Assembly (NCBI GenBank): GCA_902784465.1
Contig: CACZUZ010000011.1
Span: 1 to 48,916 of the forward strand
Reading direction: 5' to 3'
Length of the DNA: 48,916 nucleotides
Source: an uncultured Bacteroidota bacterium
GTDB taxonomy: Bacteria; Bacteroidota; Bacteroidia; Bacteroidales; P3
Shown: piece after piece, positions 33,931-42,670 of the stretch
How the letters are laid out: every line of letters begins with the position of its first letter
How positions within the stretch are numbered: the stretch's first letter is position 1
The notes under the pieces: model-generated
The model's database searches: none
What the model was told of the DNA's origin: nothing
Seen by the model: only the letters and a program-made list of their open reading frames with translations
Program-made: the position numbers and the translations under genes

Positions 33931-35853
33931 ATGACAGAAAAGAGTGCACGGTTCAAATATATTATCAGCATTTATCTGGCAGGCATCATAGTTTTCACTC
34001 TGTTTCGATTGGTAGAGACCATAGCCTATAGCTCAATCACCGGAACGGAGTTGGACTTTGACGGACTGTATTGCAAGGCACTGCTGATGGGCTGGCGTTT
34101 CGACACCGTGGTCAGCTGCTACGTGCTGGCAATACCACTGCTGCTGCTCATCGTCGGCGAGATTGCCAATTTTAAGCGCCGTTGGTATTATGCCATAGCC
34201 CATTACACCGCCATGGTGCTGTACAGCGTCTGTTTCTTTGCCTGCGCTGCCGACATACCCTATTTCTGCTACTTTTTCAACCGCCTCGACGTAGTGGCGC
34301 TGTCGTGGGTCGACGACCTTGGCACCTCGCTGAGCATGATAGTCCACGAGCCCATGTATATTCTTTACTTGGGGGTGTTTATAGCTGTCGCTGTAGGATG
34401 GTGGCTGCTCGGCAGACTGCTGTTCAGGCATGTGCTGCTGCCACACCTCGACAAGCGGCTGCCAGTGGCATGGAGCATTGTTGCCTCCCTGCTGCTGCTC
34501 GGCGGCCTGTTCCTCGGTATGCGTGGCAAGCTTTCGAAGATTCCCATCCGCGTCAGCACCGCCTATTTCTGCAACAATCCTTTCCTCAACCAGATAGGTT
34601 TAAATCCCGTATTCACATTCATGAAGAGTGTGGAGGATGCCGGAAAGAGAGCGAACGACGAGGTGGAACTAATAGATGACCTCACGGCATACGGCATCTT
34701 GACGGAGTGGCAAAACCAGCCTGCCGACAGCACGTTGAAAGCCATAAGGCTTCCCGAGGGGATGAATGTGGTGTTGGTGCTGATGGAGTCTATGTCGGCC
34801 GACAAGACCGCACTGGGAGCCACAGGAGTGTCGCTCTCACCTTGTCTCGACAGCCTGATGGCGAGGTCGATGACATTCCGCGAAGCATGGTCGGCTGGAA
34901 TCCACACCCACAATGGCATCTATGCGTCGCTCTACGGCCACCCTGCCATCCTGTCGCGCAACATAATGAAAAACACACCTATGCCTCGGATGTGCGGACT
35001 GCCGCAGTTGCTGCGCAATGCCGGTTACAGCACTACCTACTTCATGGCCCACGACGAAGACTTCGACGGCATGCGCGGTTTTCTCTACCAGAACGGCTTC
35101 GACCGCGTGGTGGGGCAGCACAGCTGGCCACGCAGCGAAGTGGTGGGCACTTGGGGCATACCCGACCACAAGCTTTTCGACCATGTGATAGAGCATTGCG
35201 ACACTGCCACCGGACCTTTCTTCGCCTGTGTGATGACCTGTAGTGACCATGGCCCTTACATCATCCCCGACGGCATCGAATTCCATTCCCGTCAAGATGA
35301 CATCCAAAAGCGGGTGGCCGAATATGCCGACTGGTCGATAGGAAGGTTCGTCCGCATGGCCGAAAAGAAGGAATGGTTCGACAACACGTTGTTTGTCTTC
35401 ATTGCCGACCACGGGGCCTCGATGAACCCTGTCTACGACATGGTACTGGCCTACAACCATGTGCCGTTGCTATTCTTCGCGCCCAAGCACATACTGCCTC
35501 ATTTCGACGACCGCCTGGCAATGCAGATAGACGTAGCGCCTACTATCGCCGCAATGGTAGGTGCCGGACACTACAACCGCATGATGGGTACAGACCTTAC
35601 AACGCATACGCGGAAATATGCCTACTTCAGTGCCGACGACAAGATTGGCGTGGTCGACGGCGAGCTCTTCTACCTCTACCGCACCAAGGCTCAGAATGCC
35701 AGCCTTTACCGCTACAAAGATAAATCAACCAACGACATCATTGGCAGCATGCCTGAACGAGCCGCACGAATGCGCGACCATGCCTTCGGCATGATTCAGT
35801 CGAGCCAACGTATGCTGTCGGAAGGCAAAACAAGCTGTGATTTAGACCTATGA
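33931..35853 (+). CDS. LTA synthase family / phosphoglycerol transferase-type membrane protein
   Basis: About five N-terminal transmembrane helices (to residue about 200) anchor an extracytoplasmic alkaline-phosphatase-fold domain. The metal and nucleophile region is visible as [16 protein letters not shown] near 272-287 and the SAGIHTHNG stretch. A second metal site is IADHGASMN near 490. Family members transfer phosphoglycerol or phosphoethanolamine groups to glycolipids or glycans. In Gram-negative Bacteroidota the acceptor is not predictable. The gene's TGA overlaps the uvrB ATG (ATGA at 35850-35853). Confidence 0.85.
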   Translation: MTEKSARFKYIISIYLAGIIVFTLFRLVETIAYSSITGTELDFDGLYCKALLMGWRFDTVVSCYVLAIPLLLLIVGEIANFKRRWYYAIAHYTAMVLYSVCFFACAADIPYFCYFFNRLDVVALSWVDDLGTSLSMIVHEPMYILYLGVFIAVAVGWWLLGRLLFRHVLLPHLDKRLPVAWSIVASLLLLGGLFLGMRGKLSKIPIRVSTAYFCNNPFLNQIGLNPVFTFMKSVEDAGKRANDEVELIDDLTAYGILTEWQNQPADSTLKAIRLPEGMNVVLVLMESMSADKTALGATGVSLSPCLDSLMARSMTFREAWSAGIHTHNGIYASLYGHPAILSRNIMKNTPMPRMCGLPQLLRNAGYSTTYFMAHDEDFDGMRGFLYQNGFDRVVGQHSWPRSEVVGTWGIPDHKLFDHVIEHCDTATGPFFACVMTCSDHGPYIIPDGIEFHSRQDDIQKRVAEYADWSIGRFVRMAEKKEWFDNTLFVFIADHGASMNPVYDMVLAYNHVPLLFFAPKHILPHFDDRLAMQIDVAPTIAAMVGAGHYNRMMGTDLTTHTRKYAYFSADDKIGVVDGELFYLYRTKAQNASLYRYKDKSTNDIIGSMPERAARMRDHAFGMIQSSQRMLSEGKTSCDLDL

Positions 35854-38042
35854 ATTTTGAATTAGTATCAGATTTTGCGCCCATGGGCGACCAGCCCGAA
35901 GCCATCAAGGAACTGGTGGAGGGTATCCGCAACGGACAACGCGCGCAGGTGCTGCTGGGCGTCACCGGCAGCGGCAAGACCTTCACCGTTGCCAACGTCA
36001 TAGCGCAGCTGAACCGCCCCACGCTGGTGATGAGCCACAACAAGACGTTGGCGGCACAGCTCTACGGCGAGTTCAAGCAGTTCTTCCCCAACAACGCCGT
36101 CGAGTATTTCGTATCATACTACGACTACTACCAGCCCGAGGCCTACATCCCTTCCACCAACACCTATATAGAGAAAGACCTGCAAATCAACGACGAGCTT
36201 GACAAGCTACGCCTGCGTGCCTCGTCGGCATTGCTCAGCGGCCGGCGCGACGTCATCGTTGTATGCTCGGTAAGCTGCATCTACGGCATCGGCAACCCCA
36301 CCGAATTCAAGAAAGGCACTGTCTACCTCAAGAAAGGCGACAAGATCTCGCGCGACAGCCTGCTGATGCGGCTGCTCGACGCACAATATACACGCAACGA
36401 GATAGAGTTCGTCAACGGTCGTTTCCGAGTGAAGGGCGACACCGTCGACGTCTTCCCCTCCTTTGCCGACTTCTGCTACCGCATCGGCTTCTGGGATGAC
36501 GAGATTGAGACTCTCGAGACCTTCGACCCTGTTAGCGGGCAACGGCTGGAGACCCTTGAAGAGGCCACCATCTACCCGGCTTCTAACTTCCTCACCAACA
36601 AGGAGACCATGGCCGATGCGCTGCTGCAGATACAGCGTGACATGTATGAACGCCGCGACTACCTGCAAGAGATAGGCAAACCCTTGGAAGCCAAGCGGCT
36701 CGAAGAACGTGTCAACTATGACGTGGAGATGATACAAGAGTTGGGATACTGTAGCGGCATAGAGAACTACAGCCGCTATTTCGACGGCCGCGAGCCTGGT
36801 TCACGTCCGTTCTGTCTGCTCGACTATTTCCCCGACGATTTTCTGCTCGTCGTCGACGAGAGCCACGTGACGATACCACAGATTGGCGCAATGTATGGTG
36901 GCGACCGCAGCCGCAAGACAGCTCTGGTTGAATATGGCTTCCGCCTGCCGTCGGCATTGGACAACAGGCCTTTGAAATACGAGGAGTTCTATGCTCTCAC
37001 CGGACAGACCATCTATATCAGTGCCACTCCTGCCGACTACGAGCTGGGCGAAGCGGAAGGCGTTGTCGTGGAGCAGGTGATACGTCCCACTGGCTTGCTC
37101 GACCCCGTCGTCGAGGTGCGGCCGGCACTGTCGCAAGTCGACGACCTGCTGGAACAGATAGAGGACACCGTCGACAGCGGCGAGCGTGTGCTGGTCACTA
37201 CCCTCACCAAACGCATGGCCGAGGAACTGAGCAGCTACCTGATCAATCTGGGCATCAAGACAGCATACATCCACAGCGATGTCGACACGCTGGAGCGAGT
37301 AGAGATAATGCGCGACCTCAGGATGGGAGTCTACGACGTGCTGGTGGGTGTCAACCTGTTGCGTGAAGGCCTCGACCTCCCCGAGGTGTCGCTCGTGGCT
37401 ATCCTCGATGCCGACAAAGAGGGCTTCCTGCGTAGCGACCGTGCCCTGATACAGACCATAGGACGTGCCGCCCGCAACGTGCACAGCCGCGCTATCCTCT
37501 ATGCCGACAAGATTACCGGCTCTATGCAGCGCGCCATCGACGAGACTAACCGCCACCGCGAGAAGCAGATACGCTACAACATGGAGCATGGCATTGTGCC
37601 ACGCCAGATTGTGAAGAGCACGGAGGCTATCATTGGGCAGACATCAGTCATCGAGATGGCGGCAGAAACTGCCGACAGCGCACCCGCAGGTCTCTCAGAC
37701 AGCCTTGGCGACAAAGGTGCGCAACTTGCTGCCAGCCCTTACGCCATGAACACACCGGCACACAATGGTCCCAAACCCAAGACCTATAGCGGTGGTGAAA
37801 GCTCACTGTCCCACGCTGGTGAAGACGATGACTGGGACGATGCAACAAGCTTGAGAACTAACACAAAAACTGCTCAACCAAAAATCGATACTCGTACAAA
37901 GGCTCAACTCCGCAAAGATATCAAGGAGGCGCAACGCAAGATGCAGATTGCCGCCAAAGAGATGGACTTTCTTGCCGCTGCCAAGTACCGCGACGAAATC
38001 AGAGAGATGCAAGCCGCCCTCGACGAAGCCCGCGGAGAGTAA
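35850..38042 (+). CDS. uvrB: Excinuclease ABC subunit B
   Basis: UvrB is the damage-verifying helicase-like subunit of nucleotide excision repair and works with UvrA and UvrC. The Walker A motif GVTGSGKT is at residues 37-44, the beta-hairpin [12 protein letters not shown] is near 91-102, [11 protein letters not shown] is near 335, and motif VI is QTIGRAARN near 535. The C-terminal UVR domain that contacts UvrC is intact ([20 protein letters not shown]). At 730 aa it is longer than usual because of a low-complexity linker at about 605-685 between the helicase body and the UVR domain. It is coupled by a 4-bp overlap to the gene before it. Confidence 0.97.
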   Translation: MNFELVSDFAPMGDQPEAIKELVEGIRNGQRAQVLLGVTGSGKTFTVANVIAQLNRPTLVMSHNKTLAAQLYGEFKQFFPNNAVEYFVSYYDYYQPEAYIPSTNTYIEKDLQINDELDKLRLRASSALLSGRRDVIVVCSVSCIYGIGNPTEFKKGTVYLKKGDKISRDSLLMRLLDAQYTRNEIEFVNGRFRVKGDTVDVFPSFADFCYRIGFWDDEIETLETFDPVSGQRLETLEEATIYPASNFLTNKETMADALLQIQRDMYERRDYLQEIGKPLEAKRLEERVNYDVEMIQELGYCSGIENYSRYFDGREPGSRPFCLLDYFPDDFLLVVDESHVTIPQIGAMYGGDRSRKTALVEYGFRLPSALDNRPLKYEEFYALTGQTIYISATPADYELGEAEGVVVEQVIRPTGLLDPVVEVRPALSQVDDLLEQIEDTVDSGERVLVTTLTKRMAEELSSYLINLGIKTAYIHSDVDTLERVEIMRDLRMGVYDVLVGVNLLREGLDLPEVSLVAILDADKEGFLRSDRALIQTIGRAARNVHSRAILYADKITGSMQRAIDETNRHREKQIRYNMEHGIVPRQIVKSTEAIIGQTSVIEMAAETADSAPAGLSDSLGDKGAQLAASPYAMNTPAHNGPKPKTYSGGESSLSHAGEDDDWDDATSLRTNTKTAQPKIDTRTKAQLRKDIKEAQRKMQIAAKEMDFLAAAKYRDEIREMQAALDEARGE

Positions 38043-38049
38043 CCACAGT

Positions 38050-38098
38050 TCACAATTCACAATTCACAATTCACGATTCACAATTCACAATTCACGAT
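38050..38098 (+). repeat. Heptanucleotide tandem array (TTCACRA x7)
   Basis: Seven 7-nt units (TTCACAA or TTCACGA) fill the gap between the uvrB stop and the NUDIX start at 38101, leaving two bases before the ATG. Repeat number would set the distance between the genes and occupies the ribosome-binding region. Confidence 0.88.
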
Positions 38099-38100
38099 AT

Positions 38101-38532
38101 ATGTTCACATACGAATATCCAAGGCCGGCGTTGACTGCCGACATCGTTCTTTTCAATCTTGACAAAAGCGAAGTGCTGCTTATCAAGCGTGGCAACGACC
38201 CTTACAAAGACTGCTGGGCCTTCCCTGGCGGTTTTTTCGACATGACCGACCGCGACATAGAGCATACCGCAGCACGCGAGCTGGAAGAGGAGACATCGCT
38301 GAAAGACATCCCGTTGGAGATGGTGACAGTGGCTTCGCGCGAGGGTCGCGACCCTCGCGGCCGTACCGTCAGCGTCATCTTCACCGCTAACGTCGACCCC
38401 GCTAAAGTACACCCTCGCGGAGGCGATGATGCCAAGGAGGCCCGTTGGTTCCCATTGTCAGCCATCCCCCAACTCGCCTTCGACCACGGCGAAGTGTTGG
38501 CAAAATGCATCCAATTTGCATCCCGCTCATAG
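38101..38532 (+). CDS. NUDIX hydrolase
   Basis: This 143-aa protein has a Nudix fold: an N-terminal beta sheet (ADIVLFNLDKSEVLLIKRGN), the GGFFDMTDRDIEHTAARE helix region and the core RELEEET of the Nudix box. The substrate may be ADP-ribose or a nucleotide derivative, as for the related Bacteroidota proteins, but cannot be fixed from sequence. It follows uvrB across a heptanucleotide array. Confidence 0.9.
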   Translation: MFTYEYPRPALTADIVLFNLDKSEVLLIKRGNDPYKDCWAFPGGFFDMTDRDIEHTAARELEEETSLKDIPLEMVTVASREGRDPRGRTVSVIFTANVDPAKVHPRGGDDAKEARWFPLSAIPQLAFDHGEVLAKCIQFASRS

Positions 38533-38638
38533 CCGATTTCTGACGGGTTCCCGACATAATACATGTCAAGATTTGGCTTGGCTCAACGACTTACATGCAC
38601 CTGAAAAACCACGTCGTTTTTTTTTACCGAATACCAAG

Positions 38639-39859
38639 ATGAAAAAAATAATGAAGAACAAACTGTCGTTGACCGTACAGATTGGCATCGCCCTGTTGCT
38701 TGCTGTGTTGGCGGGCATACTTCTGCGTAACCAGGCGGACTTTGTCAACCATTATATAAAACCCTTTGGTGTCATCTTCCTTAATTTACTAAAGTTCATC
38801 GTTGTACCCCTTGTGCTGTTTTCGGTGATGGCAGGCATCATCTCGATGAACAACATCTCGAAAGTGGGGAAATTGGGGCTCCGCGCCCTTCTCTACTTTA
38901 TGGTGACAACGCTCTTTGCTGTCACCTTAGGGCTTGTTGTCCCCAGTCTCCTCAAAGGCTTTCTGCCGCTTATCCATATCGCTCAAGATACTGCTGAAAG
39001 CATCGAAGTACCACAGTTGTCGGTGATGGACCAGATTGTCAATATGTTTCCCAACAATATCATTCTGCCGATGAGCTCCATGACTATGATGCAAGTCATA
39101 GTCATTGCCCTTTTCTTTGGCATCGCAATGGTCCATGTGGGCGACAAAGGAGAGATGGCTCGCAAGGTTACACTCAGTTTCAACGATGTCATTGGCAAGA
39201 TTTTGGAATACATCATGGCATTGGCACCAATAGGGGTGTTCTGCATGCTGACACCTGTCGTTGTCGACAACGGCCCCGCGGTACTTGGCTCGTACGTTGC
39301 CTTGTTGTTGCTGGCCTATCTCTGTTTTGCCATCCATGCCGGCGTGGTCTATTCGTCTGCTGTCGGAGTCTTGGGCGGCCTTTCCCCTCTGAGGTTTTTC
39401 AAGGGCATGCAGTCGGCGATGTTGTTCGCCTTTTCCAGCGACTCGTCGGTGGCTACGCTGCCTTATACAATGCAATGCACCGAGAAACTGGGCGTCAAAA
39501 AAGATATTGGGCAATTCGTGCTCTCGTTGGGAGCGACCATCAATATGGATGGTGTAGCCATCTATCTTGGTGTGGCATCAGTGTTTATCGCCACCTGCTG
39601 TGGCATAGACCTGACCATGAGTCAGTATCTCGCCATAGCCTTCGCCTCCACGGTGGCATCCATAGGCACTCCTGGCATTCCAGGCGGCAGCCTTGCCTTG
39701 ATGGCTATGGTTTTCGCCTCTGCCGGAATCCCCGTCGAAGGTGTTGCCGTTGCCGCCGGCATCGACCGCATCATCGACATGGGCCGCACCGTGATGTCAA
39801 TCACCGGCGACGCCTCCTGCGCCATCGTCATGCAGAAACAAGTCGGCGACAAGATTTAA
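38639..39859 (+). CDS. Dicarboxylate/amino acid:cation symporter (DAACS)
   Basis: A secondary transporter of the DAACS family moving glutamate, aspartate or C4-dicarboxylates with Na+ or H+. The ATG at 38639 is used because the longer open frame runs back through the NUDIX gene. Signature segments are the serine-rich loop FSSDSSVATLPYTMQC, the TM7 motif GATINMDGVAIYLGVA and the HP2 segment IGTPGIPGGSLALMAM. About eight transmembrane helices and two re-entrant loops fit the family. There is no adjacent regulatory gene. Confidence 0.9.
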   Translation: MKKIMKNKLSLTVQIGIALLLAVLAGILLRNQADFVNHYIKPFGVIFLNLLKFIVVPLVLFSVMAGIISMNNISKVGKLGLRALLYFMVTTLFAVTLGLVVPSLLKGFLPLIHIAQDTAESIEVPQLSVMDQIVNMFPNNIILPMSSMTMMQVIVIALFFGIAMVHVGDKGEMARKVTLSFNDVIGKILEYIMALAPIGVFCMLTPVVVDNGPAVLGSYVALLLLAYLCFAIHAGVVYSSAVGVLGGLSPLRFFKGMQSAMLFAFSSDSSVATLPYTMQCTEKLGVKKDIGQFVLSLGATINMDGVAIYLGVASVFIATCCGIDLTMSQYLAIAFASTVASIGTPGIPGGSLALMAMVFASAGIPVEGVAVAAGIDRIIDMGRTVMSITGDASCAIVMQKQVGDKI

Positions 39860-40313
39860 ATCCGCTAGGCTTTTCCTATTCTGCTCGCTTGAAAGCTTTG
39901 GTCAATATGACTATACAGACACCAAAGCTGATAACGCCTTTGTTGAATATTCATTTTGTTGATTTTGAATATTATTATGTTCATAGTTGATTACTTTATT
40001 AAAAATAAGATAATTTGTAAAAAAACAGGCCAAATTATCTGATATTTAGCACCTTTTAGCAAGAATTATCATCTCCTAATCAGTTGATTTTTGCGTATTT
40101 ACAGATTGAGCCATGTCTTTAAGACGTTGGTATTGAAAAATTTGCGTAAATTTGCAAAAAATAATTTGGCACCCCAAGATCTACGCGACCATCCGTTTGA
40201 TGAGGAAACTATACCCTTGCCCGCAAATGCAATCCAGACATCAATATATACCAAATGAAGATTAATCCCAAAATTTTTAAAATCAGGGAGTTACTAGTTG
40301 AAAAAATAACGAA
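39860..40313. other. AT-rich spacer with a 9-bp hairpin and a possible coding remnant
   Basis: AGCTTTGGT (39894-39902) pairs with ACCAAAGCT (39921-39929), possibly ending the transporter transcript. The rest is AT-rich. From 40106 to 40258 an open frame on the plus strand reads LSHVFKTLVLKNLRKFAKN, continues LAPQDLRDHPFDEETIPL and ends at TGA without a normal start. It looks like the tail of a lost gene, perhaps part of the same decayed system as the HsdM stub that follows. Confidence 0.4.
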
Positions 40314-40502
40314 ATGGCAAAAAAAACAAAAGAAGATACGCTGAACCTTGATGCTATTCTGTTCAAGTGCAGGGATATACTTCGACAGGCTAAGAACTCT
40401 GGTTCTTTCTTTGAGAAGAGAGATATGATGTTGACTCTTGTATTTCTCCGTTTCATTGGCGAGAAGTACGAGAAAAGCAAGGAACAAGTCGCCGAATGTT
40501 AA
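40314..40502 (+). pseudogene. N-terminal stub of a type I restriction methylase (HsdM)
   Basis: The 62-aa frame (MAKKTKEDTLNLDAILFKCR, then KRDMMLTLVFLRFIGEKYE) matches the start of the HsdM N-terminal domain of type I restriction-modification systems, in which a helical block ends in LxFLKFIxxKYE. It stops right after that block. The catalytic SAM-binding part and the specificity and restriction genes are absent, and ackA follows. It is a relic of a lost RM system. Confidence 0.6.
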
Positions 40503-40539
40503 TTTTTTTAATTATTGCATCGGATTTCGAAAAAAAGTG

Positions 40540-40547
40540 TACCTTTG
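40540..40547 (+). promoter_or_regulatory. -7 box TACCTTTG before ackA
   Basis: TACCTTTG fits TAnnTTTG. TATTG at 40513-40517 may serve as a weak -33 element 22 nt upstream. The leader to the ackA ATG is about 75 nt. Confidence 0.45.
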
Positions 40548-40623
40548 AATTTTGAAGTGAAATGGTTTATTTTTAATATTTGTCAGAAAACAAAATAGTT
40601 AAATAACACAAACAGATTTATCA

Positions 40624-41835
40624 ATGAAAATATTAGTTCTTAATTGCGGCAGTTCGTCAATCAAGTACCAGTTGGTAGACATGGCGAACAATGCTCAAGT
40701 GATGGCAAAAGGTTTGTTGGAGCGCATCGGCTTGGAGATGGGCGAGTTCACCCACAAGTGGAATGGACAGAAACACTACGAGCAGGTGCCTATCCCCGAC
40801 CATACCGCCGGTATTAAGATAGTCCTCAACGCCCTTATCGACAAGGAAATGGGTGTCATCTCCGACTTCAAAGAGATTGGCGCTGTCGGCAACCGCGTGG
40901 CTCACGGTGGCGAGACCTTCGACAAGAGTGTTGTCGTTACCGACGAGGTTATTGAGAAAATCAAGGCCCTGACCCACTTGGCTCCTCTGCACACCCCTGG
41001 CAATCTGGCTGGTATCTACGCCATGCGCGAAGTGCTGCCCGGCGTGCCTCAGGTGGCCGTTTTCGACACCGCTTTCCACAGCACCATGCCTCCCAAGTCC
41101 TACCTCTATGGTCTGCCTTACGAGTACTACCAGAAATACGGTGTGCGTCGCTATGGCTTCCACGGCACCAGTCACAAGTTCGTGGCCGAGAAGGCTGCCA
41201 AGATGATAGGCAAGGATTGGAACGACCTGAAGATTATCTCCTGCCACCTCGGCAGCGGTGCCTCTATCTGCGCCATCGACCACGGCAAGAGCTTCGATAC
41301 CACCATGGGTATGACCCCCCTCGAAGGCCTTATCATGGGCTCCCGCCCCGGCGATGTCGACCCCGGCGTTATCGAGTTCATCATCAAAAAAGAAATTGTT
41401 GAGAATGGCAAGGACTGGAAAGACATCACCAAGATACTCAACAAGCAGAGCGGCCTTATCGGTATAAGCGGCGACAAGCAGGACATGCGCGACATCCGCG
41501 CCGGCCGCGATGCTGGCGACGAACGTGCCACCTATGCCTTCGACATGTTCGCTCAGCGTGTGAAACGCTACATCGGCGGCTACATGGCCGAGATGGGCGG
41601 CTGCGACCTGCTCCTCTTTACCGGCGGCATCGGCGAGAACGCATGGTTCATGCGTCGTCCTATCCTCGAGAACATGGAGTGCCTCGGCATCAAGGTCGAT
41701 TTCTCAAAGAACGACAACGTCATGGGCGAGGATATCATCCTCTCAACCCCCGACTCGAAGATGGCTGTCGTTGTCGTCACAACCGATGAGGAATACGTCA
41801 TTGCTAGCGACACTTACAGCTTGGTCTGCAAATAA
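40624..41835 (+). CDS. ackA: Acetate kinase
   Basis: AckA interconverts acetate plus ATP and acetyl phosphate plus ADP and serves fermentative ATP production. The 403-aa protein shows the N-terminal NCGSSSIKYQL phosphate loop, FDTAFHSTMP, RRYGFHGTSH and the FTGGIGENAW region of acetokinases. The usual GHRxVHGG motif here reads GNRVAHGG, with Asn in place of the first His. The substrate-binding Arg is kept. No pta gene is adjacent. A terminator follows. Confidence 0.96.
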   Translation: MKILVLNCGSSSIKYQLVDMANNAQVMAKGLLERIGLEMGEFTHKWNGQKHYEQVPIPDHTAGIKIVLNALIDKEMGVISDFKEIGAVGNRVAHGGETFDKSVVVTDEVIEKIKALTHLAPLHTPGNLAGIYAMREVLPGVPQVAVFDTAFHSTMPPKSYLYGLPYEYYQKYGVRRYGFHGTSHKFVAEKAAKMIGKDWNDLKIISCHLGSGASICAIDHGKSFDTTMGMTPLEGLIMGSRPGDVDPGVIEFIIKKEIVENGKDWKDITKILNKQSGLIGISGDKQDMRDIRAGRDAGDERATYAFDMFAQRVKRYIGGYMAEMGGCDLLLFTGGIGENAWFMRRPILENMECLGIKVDFSKNDNVMGEDIILSTPDSKMAVVVVTTDEEYVIASDTYSLVCK

Positions 41836-41863
41836 TAATTGTAGATTGTCAACTGATAATATA

Positions 41864-41898
41864 GGGAATCAGCCGGTTCGGCTAATTCCCTTTTTTTT
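41864..41898 (+). terminator. Intrinsic terminator after ackA
   Basis: GGGAAT-C-AGCCG (41864-41875) pairs with CGGCT-A-ATTCCC (41879-41890) with one opposed mismatch and a short loop, followed by eight T. Confidence 0.9.
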
Positions 41899-41945
41899 GT
41901 CTTCACATAATATTTGTACGACAATGGCGTTAGTTGGGAAATTAT

Positions 41946-42665
41946 ATGCATATTACAAGACGACATATTGTCATTCTATTGCTTCTCGCTGCCAGTTTTG
42001 GCACTCTGCGTGCTCAGGTGCAGTACCTTGCCGGTTTCGACAAAAAGAAGATCCACTATGGCATCCAGATTGGCTACACCCAGTCGAAATTTGAGGATGC
42101 CTATACCCTCGATGATACGGTGAGGGCGTCAATGTATGGCACCACTTCCTACTACACTCCTGGGTTCCATCTTGCCGTGCTGGCAGACTTCCGTCTCAGC
42201 AACTACTTCAACCTCCGCATCTTGCCGGGCCTTACGCTCATAAACCGTACGATAAACTACAGCTGGTCGCCCGAATACATGATGGCTCATCCCGGTGCAG
42301 ACAAAAAGCGTAACGTCGAGTCGGTCTACGGCGAGATACCTATCGACATCAAGTTCCGTGCCTTCCGGTGGCGCAATTTCAGACCTTACCTGACCGCCGG
42401 TGGCAGCTATGGCTTCGACTTCGCCTCGATGCGAAACAACAAAAACAACAACGACCAGTCGATTATACGACTTAATACCAGTGATTTGCGCTACAGCGTC
42501 GGTGTGGGTCTCGATTTCTATATGCGATATGTGAAGTTCGCTATCGAAATGAAAATGACCTTCGGCATCTCCGACCTAAAGATTCCGGACGATGACCTGT
42601 ACACTCGTTCGGTCGATTTCATAAACACCCGCACTTTCATGCTTGGCTTCACCTTCGAAGGATAA
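41946..42665 (+). CDS. PorT-family outer-membrane beta-barrel protein
   Basis: This 239-aa protein has a signal peptide (MHITRRHIVILLLLAASFGT, cleaved after LRAQ) and then a beta-barrel with alternating aromatic strands and a C-terminal strand ending FTFEG. Length and layout match the PorT-like outer-membrane proteins of Bacteroidota, one of which is required for type IX secretion. The ATG at 41946 is preferred over the TTG at 41934. Whether it is the true T9SS PorT or a paralogue cannot be settled here, since no other por/gld genes are in the window. Confidence 0.75.
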   Translation: MHITRRHIVILLLLAASFGTLRAQVQYLAGFDKKKIHYGIQIGYTQSKFEDAYTLDDTVRASMYGTTSYYTPGFHLAVLADFRLSNYFNLRILPGLTLINRTINYSWSPEYMMAHPGADKKRNVESVYGEIPIDIKFRAFRWRNFRPYLTAGGSYGFDFASMRNNKNNNDQSIIRLNTSDLRYSVGVGLDFYMRYVKFAIEMKMTFGISDLKIPDDDLYTRSVDFINTRTFMLGFTFEG

Positions 42666-42670
42666 TCCAC

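Noticed and set aside
18584-38098. Possible CRISPR array among the short repeats
   Set aside because: Units are 7-9 nt, head to tail and without spacers; no cas genes are present.
38426-38638. Longer N-terminus for the symporter
   Set aside because: It would overlap the NUDIX gene and adds a non-membrane, Pro/His-rich stretch absent from the family.
39860-40313. tRNA or other structured RNA in the spacer
   Set aside because: No cloverleaf, T-loop or other known RNA pattern could be seen; only a 9-bp hairpin is present.
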